Notes under the pieces: model-generated
What the model was told of the DNA's origin: nothing
Seen by the model: only the letters and a program-made list of their open reading frames with translations
Database searches by the model: none
Shown here: piece by piece, positions 23,558 to 30,788 of the stretch
Layout of the letters: every line of letters begins with the position of its first letter
How positions within the stretch are numbered: the stretch's first letter is position 1
Assembly (NCBI GenBank): GCA_052139835.1
Contig: JBKQVT010000026.1
Coordinates: 1-59,747 of the forward strand
Reading direction: 5' to 3'
Origin: JBKQVT01 sp052139835
GTDB taxonomy: Bacteria; Planctomycetota; Planctomycetia; Pirellulales; Thermoguttaceae
DNA length: 59,747 bases
Program-made: the position numbers and the translations under genes

Positions 23558-24670
23558 ATGAAAACGCACCCTTGCCTGCCCCTGTTGGCCTTCCTGGCTG
23601 CCCTTGGCGCCGCGCCCGGCGGATACGCTCGGGAAACCGATGTCAAATACGTGATCTCGATCAGCGTCGACGGGCTGGGCTCCAGCTACCTTCAATCGCT
23701 GATCGACCACGATCAAGCCCCCAACTTCCGCCGCTTCCAAAAGGAAGGGGCCTGGACCAACAACGCCCGCAACGACTGCGACAACTCGGTCACGCTGCCC
23801 AACCACACCGACATGCTCACCGGCCGAGGCGTGAAAGGGCCCGCCGGACACAACTGGACCGGCAACGTCGAGCCGGGACCCAACGAGACGCTGCACGCCA
23901 ACAAGGGCTTTTACCTCTTCAGCGTCTTCGACGTCGCCCACGACCACGGCCTGCGGACCGCGCTGTACGCCGGCAAGAAGAAATTCATCCTCTACGCCCG
24001 TTCCTACGACGGCGACCACGGCCACGGAAACGGCCACGGCACCAACAAGATCGACGCCTTCGTCTGCGACGGGGATTCGGCCGGCTTGACGCGGAAGTTC
24101 GTGGCGGCCATGAACGCCCGGCCGTTCCAATACACGTTCTTCCATTTCGCCGAGCCCGATGCCTCCGGCCACCCGCATGGCTGGGGCAGCCCGGAGTACA
24201 TGGCGGCCGTCAAGACCATCGACAAGTGCCTGGGCTCGATGTTCCGCTTGATCGAGAGCAACCCCGCCCTTCGCGGCCGGACCTGCATCCTCCTCACCGC
24301 CGATCATGGCGGCAAGGGGCACGACCACGCCGACCTCACCGAGCCGCTGGACTACACCATTCCCTTTTATGTCTGGGGGCCCGGCGTGGCGGCGGGCAAG
24401 GACCTCTACGCCCTGAACCGCGCCAGCCGCCGCGATCCCGGCATCGAGCGGCCCTCCTTCACCGCCCCCTTGCAGCCGATCCGCAACGCGGACGGCGCCA
24501 ACCTGGCGCTAAAGCTGCTCGGGCTCCCGCCCGTGCCCGGCTCGACGGTCAATGCCCGGCAAGATTTGTCGGTGCAACCTGCCACCACTGATGTACCGTC
24601 GCTCCCCACGCCCGTCGGCGGCGTCCGGCGAGAAGAGACAGTGGGAAAGACGTTGCGGACCGCTTCCTGA
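23558..24670 (+). CDS. Exported alkaline phosphatase-superfamily enzyme
   Basis: A 370-residue protein of the type I phosphodiesterase/nucleotide pyrophosphatase group. A signal peptide covers about 1-24. The core begins with YVISISVDGLGSSYL (first metal Asp) and the nucleophile loop is NSVTLPNHTDMLTGRG (Thr/Ser). Later metal ligands are in FHFAEPDASGHPHGWG and LLTADHGGKGHDHADL. It probably hydrolyses phosphodiesters or phosphonates outside the cytoplasm; the substrate is not evident. Start at ATG 23558, the first one before the signal peptide; the longer frame is repeat-derived. The C-terminal 60 residues are low-complexity. Confidence 0.85.
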   Translation: MKTHPCLPLLAFLAALGAAPGGYARETDVKYVISISVDGLGSSYLQSLIDHDQAPNFRRFQKEGAWTNNARNDCDNSVTLPNHTDMLTGRGVKGPAGHNWTGNVEPGPNETLHANKGFYLFSVFDVAHDHGLRTALYAGKKKFILYARSYDGDHGHGNGHGTNKIDAFVCDGDSAGLTRKFVAAMNARPFQYTFFHFAEPDASGHPHGWGSPEYMAAVKTIDKCLGSMFRLIESNPALRGRTCILLTADHGGKGHDHADLTEPLDYTIPFYVWGPGVAAGKDLYALNRASRRDPGIERPSFTAPLQPIRNADGANLALKLLGLPPVPGSTVNARQDLSVQPATTDVPSLPTPVGGVRREETVGKTLRTAS

Positions 24671-24798
24671 CCCGCCGGCCACGGCATCGCGCGGCGGCTT
24701 CTCGTCTGCTATCACTCCGGACGTCCACCTTGGCACCGAAAAGCGGAATCGACCAAGGCCCGGGAGCCGAAATTCCAGGAAAACAATGTCATCGTGGA

Positions 24799-24827
24799 TT
24801 GACATATAGTACGTTATAGCGTATACT
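24799..24827 (+). promoter_or_regulatory. Near-consensus sigma70 promoter with palindromic spacer
   Basis: TTGACA (24799-24804), 17 bp, TATACT (24822-24827). The spacer and -10 box carry an imperfect inverted repeat (ATAGTA ... TATACTAT) that could be an operator for the XRE regulator encoded second in the unit. Confidence 0.85.
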
Positions 24828-24888
24828 ATGTCTTGTACACATTACATTTCTTCCAGCGACACCCCGGGTGTCAGAAAGGAGCCAGCGT

Positions 24889-25311
24889 ATGCCGCCACTG
24901 TACAAAGAAGGGCTTTACTGGCTCGTCCTCTTGGCTGTCACGGCGGCAGTCTACGTGGTCCTGATGATCTTCGTCGGGCCGATGCGGGCGACGGGAGCGT
25001 TCGGGCTGTTCGGCCTGGCCGGCCTTCAGCCGCTCCTGTATCGCAAGCGGCGCCAAGGCGTTGCATGGGATGAACGCGACACGCTCATCAACTACCGTGC
25101 CGTGATCGCCAGCTACTCTGTCTTCTGGCTGTTCTTCACCGCGGCCACGATGGGCACTTGGGCTGCCGTGTATTGCTACGGGGCGCGCTCGACGATCTCG
25201 GTCCACGTCCTCCCTAACCTTATGATGGGTGGTTTACTGGTGCTTATGACCACTCGGGCCGTAGCCATCGTGGTCCAGTACGGCCTGCTAGATACCGGCA
25301 AGGGGGAATGA
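24889..25311 (+). CDS. Four-helix membrane protein beside an XRE regulator
   Basis: A 140-residue integral membrane protein with four hydrophobic helices (about 12-33, 38-55, 82-104, 112-134) and a charged middle loop (YRKRRQGVAWDERDTLINYRA). This two-gene layout, small membrane protein followed directly by a short XRE repressor, is widespread (YgzD/DUF2178-like pairs). The function of the membrane partner is unknown. AAAGGAG precedes the ATG at 24889. Translation is coupled to the next gene, whose start abuts this stop. Confidence 0.8.
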   Translation: MPPLYKEGLYWLVLLAVTAAVYVVLMIFVGPMRATGAFGLFGLAGLQPLLYRKRRQGVAWDERDTLINYRAVIASYSVFWLFFTAATMGTWAAVYCYGARSTISVHVLPNLMMGGLLVLMTTRAVAIVVQYGLLDTGKGE

Positions 25312-25527
25312 GTGCCAACCATCACGAACCAAATCCGCCGCTTGCGTTTCGAGCATGGAGAGATGACCCAGCAAGAGTTGGCCGCGCGGGTCGGCGTGGC
25401 GCGTCAAACGATTATTGCCATCGAGGGCGGCAAGTACACCCCGTCGCTGGAACTGGCATTTCGGCTCGGCCAGGCGTTCGACGTGGGTGTGGAGGACGTG
25501 TTTCGTTGGAACGAGGACTCGTCGTGA
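25312..25527 (+). CDS. XRE-family helix-turn-helix regulator
   Basis: A 71-residue repressor-like protein consisting of just one Cro/CI helix-turn-helix: QIRRLRFEHGEMTQQELAAR, then VARQTIIAIEGGKYTPSLEL and AFRLGQAFDVGVEDVF. This is the short YozG/PlcR-N subfamily. The GTG start at 25312 directly follows the stop of the membrane gene. It likely autoregulates the unit through the palindromic promoter at 24799-24827 (inference). Confidence 0.92.
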   Translation: MPTITNQIRRLRFEHGEMTQQELAARVGVARQTIIAIEGGKYTPSLELAFRLGQAFDVGVEDVFRWNEDSS

Positions 25528-25605
25528 GCGGCCGGCCGGACACGCGATTGCCTATAACCGGGCTATCCGTGGCGCCCGCCAAGAATGGATCGCGGGTTCC
25601 TCCCA

Positions 25606-26067
25606 TCAGCTCCGCGTGGCGCCAAGCACGTCGAACGGATTCAACGCTGTTATTTCGCTATAGCGAGCGAAGTGGGCATCGTTGAACGTGAGGAGCATGG
25701 CGATGTTTCGCTCGACCATCAAGGCAACCAGACGAGCGTCGTGAGTCGACTTCCCCGTCACGCCATATCTGACTACCAGTTCCTTCCAGCGGGATAGGAC
25801 GGCCGGCGGTTCCGCTTCCAGACCGAATTGACGTTCCGCGGTCTCGAGTTGCGCCAAGGCAGCAGTGGGCGTAAGGCCCAAGCCAGGATTGGGAGCATCC
25901 GCGGGGCGGGTACAAACGGCATACATTTCATATAACGTCTGCGGGCAACTCACCAACAGTTCATGGTCGCGCACGTGCAACAATGCCAGAGCGTCGAGTG
26001 CCGGTTGCTGGTGCGAGTGGCCGATCTGGATCAATCGCAGCAGAACGTTCGAGTCCACCAGAATCAT
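25606..26067 (-). CDS. VapC-type PIN-domain toxin
   Basis: A 153-residue PIN nuclease: MILVDSNVLLRL carries the first Asp (Asp5), TLYEMYAVCTRP the second acid, GKSTHDARLVALMV the third and LLTFNDAHFARY the fourth. This is a different subtype from the toxin at 12924. Its start overlaps the preceding antitoxin by 4 nt. Confidence 0.9.
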   Translation of the reverse strand: MILVDSNVLLRLIQIGHSHQQPALDALALLHVRDHELLVSCPQTLYEMYAVCTRPADAPNPGLGLTPTAALAQLETAERQFGLEAEPPAVLSRWKELVVRYGVTGKSTHDARLVALMVERNIAMLLTFNDAHFARYSEITALNPFDVLGATRS

Positions 26068-26276
26068 CCGGCCCCCTCGTAGATGCCTTCACGGCTGTCA
26101 TCTGCCGGTCGGGTGGTACGCACGCCGCCACTGGCCATCCTGCGGAGATCTTCCAGCCAATCGCCAGCGTCCGTCGCAACCGACGGCTGGTCCACAATGG
26201 TGATCCGCACCGTATGCCCGCGGAACTCGGGCCGAGACACAAGCTCTTCCCACGGACCTGTTGATTCTGTCGCCAT
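26064..26276 (-). CDS. Antitoxin of the PIN toxin pair
   Basis: A 70-residue antitoxin. The N-terminal part (FRGHTVRITIVDQPSV) is a small beta region, and the C-terminal tail DDSREGIYEGAG is the toxin-binding signature of antitoxins paired with this PIN subtype. I choose ATG 26276, since the signature and overlap fix the frame and upstream codons lack a binding site. Confidence 0.82.
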   Translation of the reverse strand: MATESTGPWEELVSRPEFRGHTVRITIVDQPSVATDAGDWLEDLRRMASGGVRTTRPADDSREGIYEGAG

Positions 26277-26375
26277 GCAACGCCCTTGTTTGCGGATAGG
26301 CAGGGGACCGCATTTGTGCATTCAGTATATAGCGGGAAACCACTGACGGCAATGTTCTTCTTGCCCGTCGGTTCC

Positions 26376-26393
26376 CACCGGCCGCAGCCGGTG
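26376..26393. repeat. CACCGG/CCGGTG palindrome
   Basis: TTCCCACCGG-CCGCAG-CCGGTGTGCGT; a close copy lies at 43592-43613. Low-copy dispersed palindrome. Confidence 0.7.
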
Positions 26394-26404
26394 TGCGTTG
26401 ATCT

Positions 26405-26475
26405 CAGCCTCCAGTCCCCAGTTTCCAGCCCTGGCCCCTGGCCCCTGGTCCCTGGCCCCCGGCCCCTGCTCCACC
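26405..26475. repeat. Heptamer repeat, locus 10 (single arm)
   Basis: Pyrimidine-rich 7-mers CAGTCCC, CAGTTTC, then CCTGGCC x2, CCTGGTC, CCTGGCC, CCCGGCC. It fills most of the 320-bp gap upstream of the SPFH gene; nothing else is evident there apart from the small palindrome before it. Confidence 0.85.
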
Positions 26476-26600
26476 CCCCTACTTGCAACCCCTTGCGGTC
26501 CCAATCATAATAGGGGCCGTCGAGCCCCGAGCATTTTTCTTGCCCGGTCGCGGCGGGGTTTCCCAACAAGCACGTCCCTTCACAGCGAGGAGTTGCCGCC

Positions 26601-28601
26601 ATGTTTTCCCTGGATCCCTTGACTATCTTCTACGTGGCCCTGGGGGCTCTGGTGTTCGTGATGGTGGTGTTTGTCCTGCCGTCGATTCGCATCATCGGTC
26701 CGACGGAGGTCGGCCTGGTGACGAAACGGTTTTCCTTCCGCAAGCTCCCCGACGACAACCCCATCGCCTTCCACGGCGAGGCCGGCTACCAGGCCGATCT
26801 GCTCATGCCCGGTTGGCGCGTGAAGTTCTGGGTCGTCTACGCCGTGGACAAGTATCCCTGGGTGCAGGTCCGCGCCGGCGAGATCGGCGTGGTCGTGTCG
26901 CAGGTGGGCAAGGCCCTGCCGGTGGGCGCCAAGTCGGCCGAATCGATGAGCCCCTTGAACACGATCACCGACCTCCGCCACTGGCTGCACGCCGGCGGAC
27001 AGAAGGGCGTGCAGCGCCCCGTGCTGCCCCCGGGGAGCCTCATGCCGGTGCATCCCGTCGGCTTCCTGATCGTCACGCGGGAGCGGGTCTACGGGCTGCC
27101 GGTGGCCAAGCAGTTCCAGCGCTTGCAGGCCTACGGCAAGCTGTCGTTCCAGGCCTTTGGATTGGAAGAAGACCAGCTCAAGGTCACGGTGATCACGCCG
27201 CGTTCGGCCCGCGGCGGCGGCGTGGTCGATACCTGCGGCATCATCACGACGCTGGAGGGTCCGCCGCTGCAGGCCGGCGCCATTGCCAGCCGGCTGGGCG
27301 AGTTCGAGGACATCAAGAGCCTGGAAGCCGGCAACGCCACCGACCAGACGCTCATTGAGTGCCTCATCGGCCTGAAATCGATGCAGCACAACAATTACCA
27401 GGATTTCGACGCTTTCTTGAAGGCCGGCGGCCGCATCGGCCTCCAGCACGACCCGCTGCTCTACGGGGCCTATTTGCTCAATCCCTTCCTGGTGCGGGTA
27501 GAAGAAGTGCCCATGCTGGTCGTCAACCAGGGCGAAGTGGCGGTCATCAAGGCCTACGTCGGCCTGCCCACCGAGGACATGTCCGGGGCCGCCTTCAAGT
27601 TTGGCTCGATCGTTCGTCCGGGGCATCGCGGCATCTGGGGAGAGCCGTTGCGGACCGGCAAGTATGCCATCAACCCCCGCTGCTACGAGGCCGAGCACGT
27701 GCCCACCGCCATCCTGAGCCTCAACTGGTCGCAGGAGGTCAGCCAGGCCCACAAGCTCGACGAGCGGCTCTCGCAGATCGTGGCCAAGAGCCGGGAAGGC
27801 TTCGTTTTCACGATCGAGCTGGTCGTGCAGATCCACGTGCCCGACACCAAGGCGCCGCGGGTGATCAGCATGGTGGGCACGATTGCCAACCTGGTCAACG
27901 AGGTGCTGCAAGCGGCGGTGGGCAACCACTTCCGCGACAAGCTGCAAAGCATGCCGGCCGTGCAGTTCATCGAGACCCGCCAGCAGGTGCAGGAGAGTGC
28001 CCTGGAGCACATCCGCGAGCAACTGAGTCAGTACGAAGTGGAAACCCGCGGCGTCTACATCCAAGACGTCATCCTGCCGGAGCAGTTGGTCACGGTGCTG
28101 ACGCAGCGGGAAATCGCCAACCAGCAGAAGGCCACCTTCCAGATGCAGCAGGAAGCGCAAAAGCTGCGCATCGACATGGAGCAGACCAAGGGGACGGCCG
28201 ACATGCAGGCCCAATTGGCGCAGGCCCAGGTGGGCGTGGAGATCGCCAGCCGGACCGCCCAGGCCCGCAAAAATCAGGCCGACGGCGAGGCCACGTACAT
28301 CGCCGAGACGGGGCGGGCCAAGGGGGCCGAGGTGGAGGCCGTCGGGCTGGCCCGCGCCAAGGGCTTCGAGGCCCAGGTCCAGGCCCTCGGCCAGGGGCCC
28401 ACGGCCGTCATCAACGTCGTCACCGCCTTGGCCGAGCGGGGCGTGAAGATCATGCCCGAAATCCTCGCCATGGGCGGCGGCAGCTCGCTGGACGGCCTGA
28501 GCGCCACGCTGATGAAGTTCCTTTCCGACCGGCCTGCCCCGGCGGCCAAGGCCCCCGCGCAGCCCTTGCCGCCGCCGGCCGCGCCGCCAGCGAAGCGCTA
28601 G
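26601..28601 (+). CDS. SPFH/band-7 (flotillin-like) membrane protein
   Basis: A 666-residue protein with one N-terminal membrane helix (about 5-27), an extended band-7 region and a long helical C-terminus. Band-7 hallmarks are VGLVTKRF near residue 35, VVVNQGEVAVIKAYVG (about 310) and the long segment FVFTIELVVQIHVPDT. Then come coiled-coil repeats QALGQGP and KNQADGEATYIAETGRAKGAEVEAVGLARAKG, typical of flotillins. It likely organises membrane microdomains or scaffolds. It is about 150 residues longer than common flotillins, with the extra part before the core; no NfeD partner is adjacent. A Pro/Ala tail ends the protein. Confidence 0.82.
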   Translation: MFSLDPLTIFYVALGALVFVMVVFVLPSIRIIGPTEVGLVTKRFSFRKLPDDNPIAFHGEAGYQADLLMPGWRVKFWVVYAVDKYPWVQVRAGEIGVVVSQVGKALPVGAKSAESMSPLNTITDLRHWLHAGGQKGVQRPVLPPGSLMPVHPVGFLIVTRERVYGLPVAKQFQRLQAYGKLSFQAFGLEEDQLKVTVITPRSARGGGVVDTCGIITTLEGPPLQAGAIASRLGEFEDIKSLEAGNATDQTLIECLIGLKSMQHNNYQDFDAFLKAGGRIGLQHDPLLYGAYLLNPFLVRVEEVPMLVVNQGEVAVIKAYVGLPTEDMSGAAFKFGSIVRPGHRGIWGEPLRTGKYAINPRCYEAEHVPTAILSLNWSQEVSQAHKLDERLSQIVAKSREGFVFTIELVVQIHVPDTKAPRVISMVGTIANLVNEVLQAAVGNHFRDKLQSMPAVQFIETRQQVQESALEHIREQLSQYEVETRGVYIQDVILPEQLVTVLTQREIANQQKATFQMQQEAQKLRIDMEQTKGTADMQAQLAQAQVGVEIASRTAQARKNQADGEATYIAETGRAKGAEVEAVGLARAKGFEAQVQALGQGPTAVINVVTALAERGVKIMPEILAMGGGSSLDGLSATLMKFLSDRPAPAAKAPAQPLPPPAAPPAKR

Positions 28602-28623
28602 GGGTTTCTCTTGCGCAGAGTCG

Positions 28624-28698
28624 GGTGCCACTGCTGGCTTGTCCAGCAGTGCCGATGCATCGCCCCACAACACTGCTGGGCAAGCCAGCAGTGGCACC
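28624..28698. repeat. Long inverted repeat (GGTGCCACTGCTGG)
   Basis: Arms GGTGCCACTGCTGGCTTG (from 28624) and CAAGCCAGCAGTGGCACC (to 28698) are perfectly complementary, with inner repeats of CCAGCAGTG/CACTGCTGG. It could fold into a very stable hairpin at the 3' end of the SPFH gene and may terminate either strand, though no T-run follows. Confidence 0.85.
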
Positions 28699-28721
28699 GG
28701 TGCGAGCCGGCCGGCGAAGCC

Positions 28722-29390
28722 CTAGCAGTGGAACTGGATTCCCCGCCGCTTGGCCGCGCGGGGAGGAAACATCAGCCGCCAGCGGCCGCGGCCCACGCTG
28801 GCGAATAATCCCAGGTCGCGAAAGCCCAGCCGGCGACAACTCTGCAAGGCGGCGCGGTTCGTCCACCCCACGCTGGCCAGGACGCCGCGGATGCCGCGCT
28901 CGGCCAGGACCCGCAACCCCTCGCCCATCAGCGCGCCGTAGACTCCGCGGCCGCGAAACTCGGGCCGGGTGAAACCGTTGTAGAAATAGGCCGCCCCCGC
29001 GGGCAGCCCCAAGCTCACGCCGCCGGAGTGCCTCGGATCGACCGCGCCCAACGCATACCAGCCATAAGCGGCCAGGCGGCCCTCGGTCAACGCGGCAAAG
29101 CAGATGTTCCCGCCCGAGGCCAACTCATCGGCCAAGGCCGCGTCCAGGCAGTTTTCGGCGTCGACGGCAAAACCGCGGACCTCGTCCGCACTGAGAAACC
29201 GAAACTCCAACCGCCCGTCGTCCCCCGCCGCCGGCGCCAGCGTCTCGATCTCCAGCCAGAGCAGGCGGGTGGCGTCCCAGATCGCCAGCCGCTGCGCCAG
29301 GCGGCCCAGCATGTGTTGCACAACGGCGCCGGCCCCATGTCGGCGTCGCATCTGGCGGAATCGTTCGAGCCTCCCGGCCGCGTCGGTCAT
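28722..29390 (-). CDS. GNAT-family N-acetyltransferase
   Basis: A 222-residue acetyl-CoA-dependent acyltransferase. The acetyl-CoA loop is visible as RPEFRGRGVYGALMGEG (Q/RxxGxG/A type), preceded by the beta-strand AAYFYNGFT and followed by VLASVGWTNRAALQSCRRLGF. The first 70 residues are charged and specific to this protein. Its substrate cannot be told. I start at ATG 29390; the longer frame runs into palindromic repeat. It converges with the SPFH gene. Confidence 0.8.
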   Translation of the reverse strand: MTDAAGRLERFRQMRRRHGAGAVVQHMLGRLAQRLAIWDATRLLWLEIETLAPAAGDDGRLEFRFLSADEVRGFAVDAENCLDAALADELASGGNICFAALTEGRLAAYGWYALGAVDPRHSGGVSLGLPAGAAYFYNGFTRPEFRGRGVYGALMGEGLRVLAERGIRGVLASVGWTNRAALQSCRRLGFRDLGLFASVGRGRWRLMFPPRAAKRRGIQFHC

Positions 29391-29415
29391 GCTAAAGCAT
29401 AACTTACGCGTCTCG

Positions 29416-29532
29416 TCCCCTCTCCCTCCGGGAGAGGGCCAGGGTGAGGGCGGTCGCCGAGGCAACCCCGTAAACTGCTCGCGCGTTTCCCCCAGACCCT
29501 CATCCCAACCCCCTCTCCCGGCGGGAGAGGGG
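29416..29532. repeat. Paired CTCTCCC palindromic repeats, copies 5 and 6
   Basis: Copies at about 29416-29452 (CCCTCTCCCTCCGGGAGAGGG, tail CCAGGGTGAGGGCG) and 29496-29532 (CCCTCATCCCAACCCCCTCTCCC, then GGCGGGAGAGGGG). Confidence 0.8.
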
Positions 29533-29553
29533 AGGAATCTCTGCCAGGTTCAA

Positions 29554-29622
29554 CAAAAAACCTCGCTCGGGCCCCGCACCCGGTGTGCAGCCGAGCAGAA
29601 ATCGGATGGGGGCCGAGCGAGG
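29554..29622 (-). terminator. Intrinsic terminator of the kdp operon
   Basis: On the reverse strand CCTCGCTCGGCCCCC pairs with GGGGCCCGAGCGAGG and is followed by TTTTTTG, 47 bp after the kdpC stop. Confidence 0.88.
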
Positions 29623-29669
29623 AAACGAGGTAGTTGCAACAATCGTATCCGGCATGCGGCGTGTGCGGG

Positions 29670-30704
29670 CTACTTGGAAAAGGTGTCCCGCAGCGCCAGG
29701 TTAATCTCCAATACGTTTACCAGGGGTTCGCCCACCAGTCCGCCCAGCGGCGAATAGCTCTTCTGATCGATCAGCTTCTGGATGTCTCCACGGATCGTCT
29801 CCTTTTCGCCGTGCGTCTTCTTCGCCCACGCGGCGGCCACGCGGTCCAACTGCCAGAGCGCGTTCTTGTAGGTGATGTCCGGGTCCAGGCCCGAGCCGGA
29901 GGTCGTCACCGCGTCGGCGGGAACCAACTCCAGCTCGACGCCGGGGTGGTCGGTCAGCCACATGTCGAAGAAGCCGGCCTGGATATCGGACCCTTCCTTG
30001 ACCGGCTCGATGCGCTTCTCCGTCTTGCCGTCCTTGGTCTTGTGCTCGACGGCGCCGAGGAACGTGCCTGGGTGGTCCTTGGAGAAGCTGGTGAAGAACG
30101 GCCCGGCCAATCCGGGGGCCATATCTTCGGGCTTCGGCTCCGGGTTATCGGGGTTGTCGGCCTGCCACTTTTTGACATCCGCGGGGTGTGTCTTCGCCCA
30201 GTCGGCCAGGTACGCGGCGTTGAGTTTGTCGGCCTTGACCCAATTCTGGAACCACGTCCCGGCGGTGGTCGGATAGAGCGTCGCCCATTGCTCCACGATC
30301 CCCGGCTTTCCTTGGAACTGGTCTTTCTGGAACCAGCTTTCGATATCCGGGGCAACGAGCTGGCCCGTTTTCGGGCCGCTGCGGTACGTCACAATCGGGC
30401 CGAGTTGCCGGGCCACGCGGTCGCGGAGCAGGCAGTTGCTGGCGGCCCAGTTGGAAGCGCCGGAGGCGGCAGCGTTGTACGACGCCGCCGAAGGCCGGGG
30501 TTGGAAATACTCGTCGGCCGTGAACGGCTGAGCGATGAGTTGTGAGCCTATGGGATGGCCTTGCCCATCGGTCAGCAGGCTTCCCTGGGCCTTGTCATGG
30601 AACACCGTTTGGCCAATGCCCCACAGCACGAGCGGGTACAGCACCGAGCAGAGGAGCACGGTGAGGACCAGCAACCAAAGGTTGGCACGGAGATGGGCGA
30701 GCAT
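29670..30704 (-). CDS. kdpC: Potassium-transporting ATPase subunit KdpC, with insertion
   Basis: The small accessory subunit of the high-affinity K+ P-type ATPase KdpFABC. The family signatures are present: an N-terminal helix (about 8-31), GSLLTDGQGHPIGSQLIAQ, YFQPRPSAASYNAAASGASN and, near the end, VTTSGSGLDPDIT with PLGGLVGEPLVNVLEINLAL. Typical KdpC is about 190 residues; this one is 344. The extra 150 residues lie between about 105 and 255, rich in Trp, Lys and Pro. The insert does not break the frame and is probably a real extra domain. The gene is separated from kdpB by an 84-bp gap with a heptamer hairpin. Confidence 0.92.
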   Translation of the reverse strand: MLAHLRANLWLLVLTVLLCSVLYPLVLWGIGQTVFHDKAQGSLLTDGQGHPIGSQLIAQPFTADEYFQPRPSAASYNAAASGASNWAASNCLLRDRVARQLGPIVTYRSGPKTGQLVAPDIESWFQKDQFQGKPGIVEQWATLYPTTAGTWFQNWVKADKLNAAYLADWAKTHPADVKKWQADNPDNPEPKPEDMAPGLAGPFFTSFSKDHPGTFLGAVEHKTKDGKTEKRIEPVKEGSDIQAGFFDMWLTDHPGVELELVPADAVTTSGSGLDPDITYKNALWQLDRVAAAWAKKTHGEKETIRGDIQKLIDQKSYSPLGGLVGEPLVNVLEINLALRDTFSK

Positions 30705-30722
30705 GGCATGGTTCCTTGAAGA

Positions 30723-30785
30723 ATGTAGAAGTTAGAATCCCGGAGCGGTGTGCATGTCAACTTCTAACTCCTAACTTCCAACTCC
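30723..30785. repeat. Heptamer hairpin repeat, locus 11, between kdpB and kdpC
   Basis: Units GTTAGAA/GTTAGGA and complementary TAACTCC/TAACTTC arms. The core GTTAGAATCCCGGAGCGG matches that of locus 2 (5345-5433) at all but one of these positions. It lies inside the kdp operon. Confidence 0.88.
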
Positions 30786-30788
30786 TTG

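Noticed and set aside
28624..28698. Interpretation of the long inverted repeat as a rho-independent terminator
   Set aside because: The hairpin is stable but no T-tract follows on either strand; it is better called a dispersed inverted repeat.
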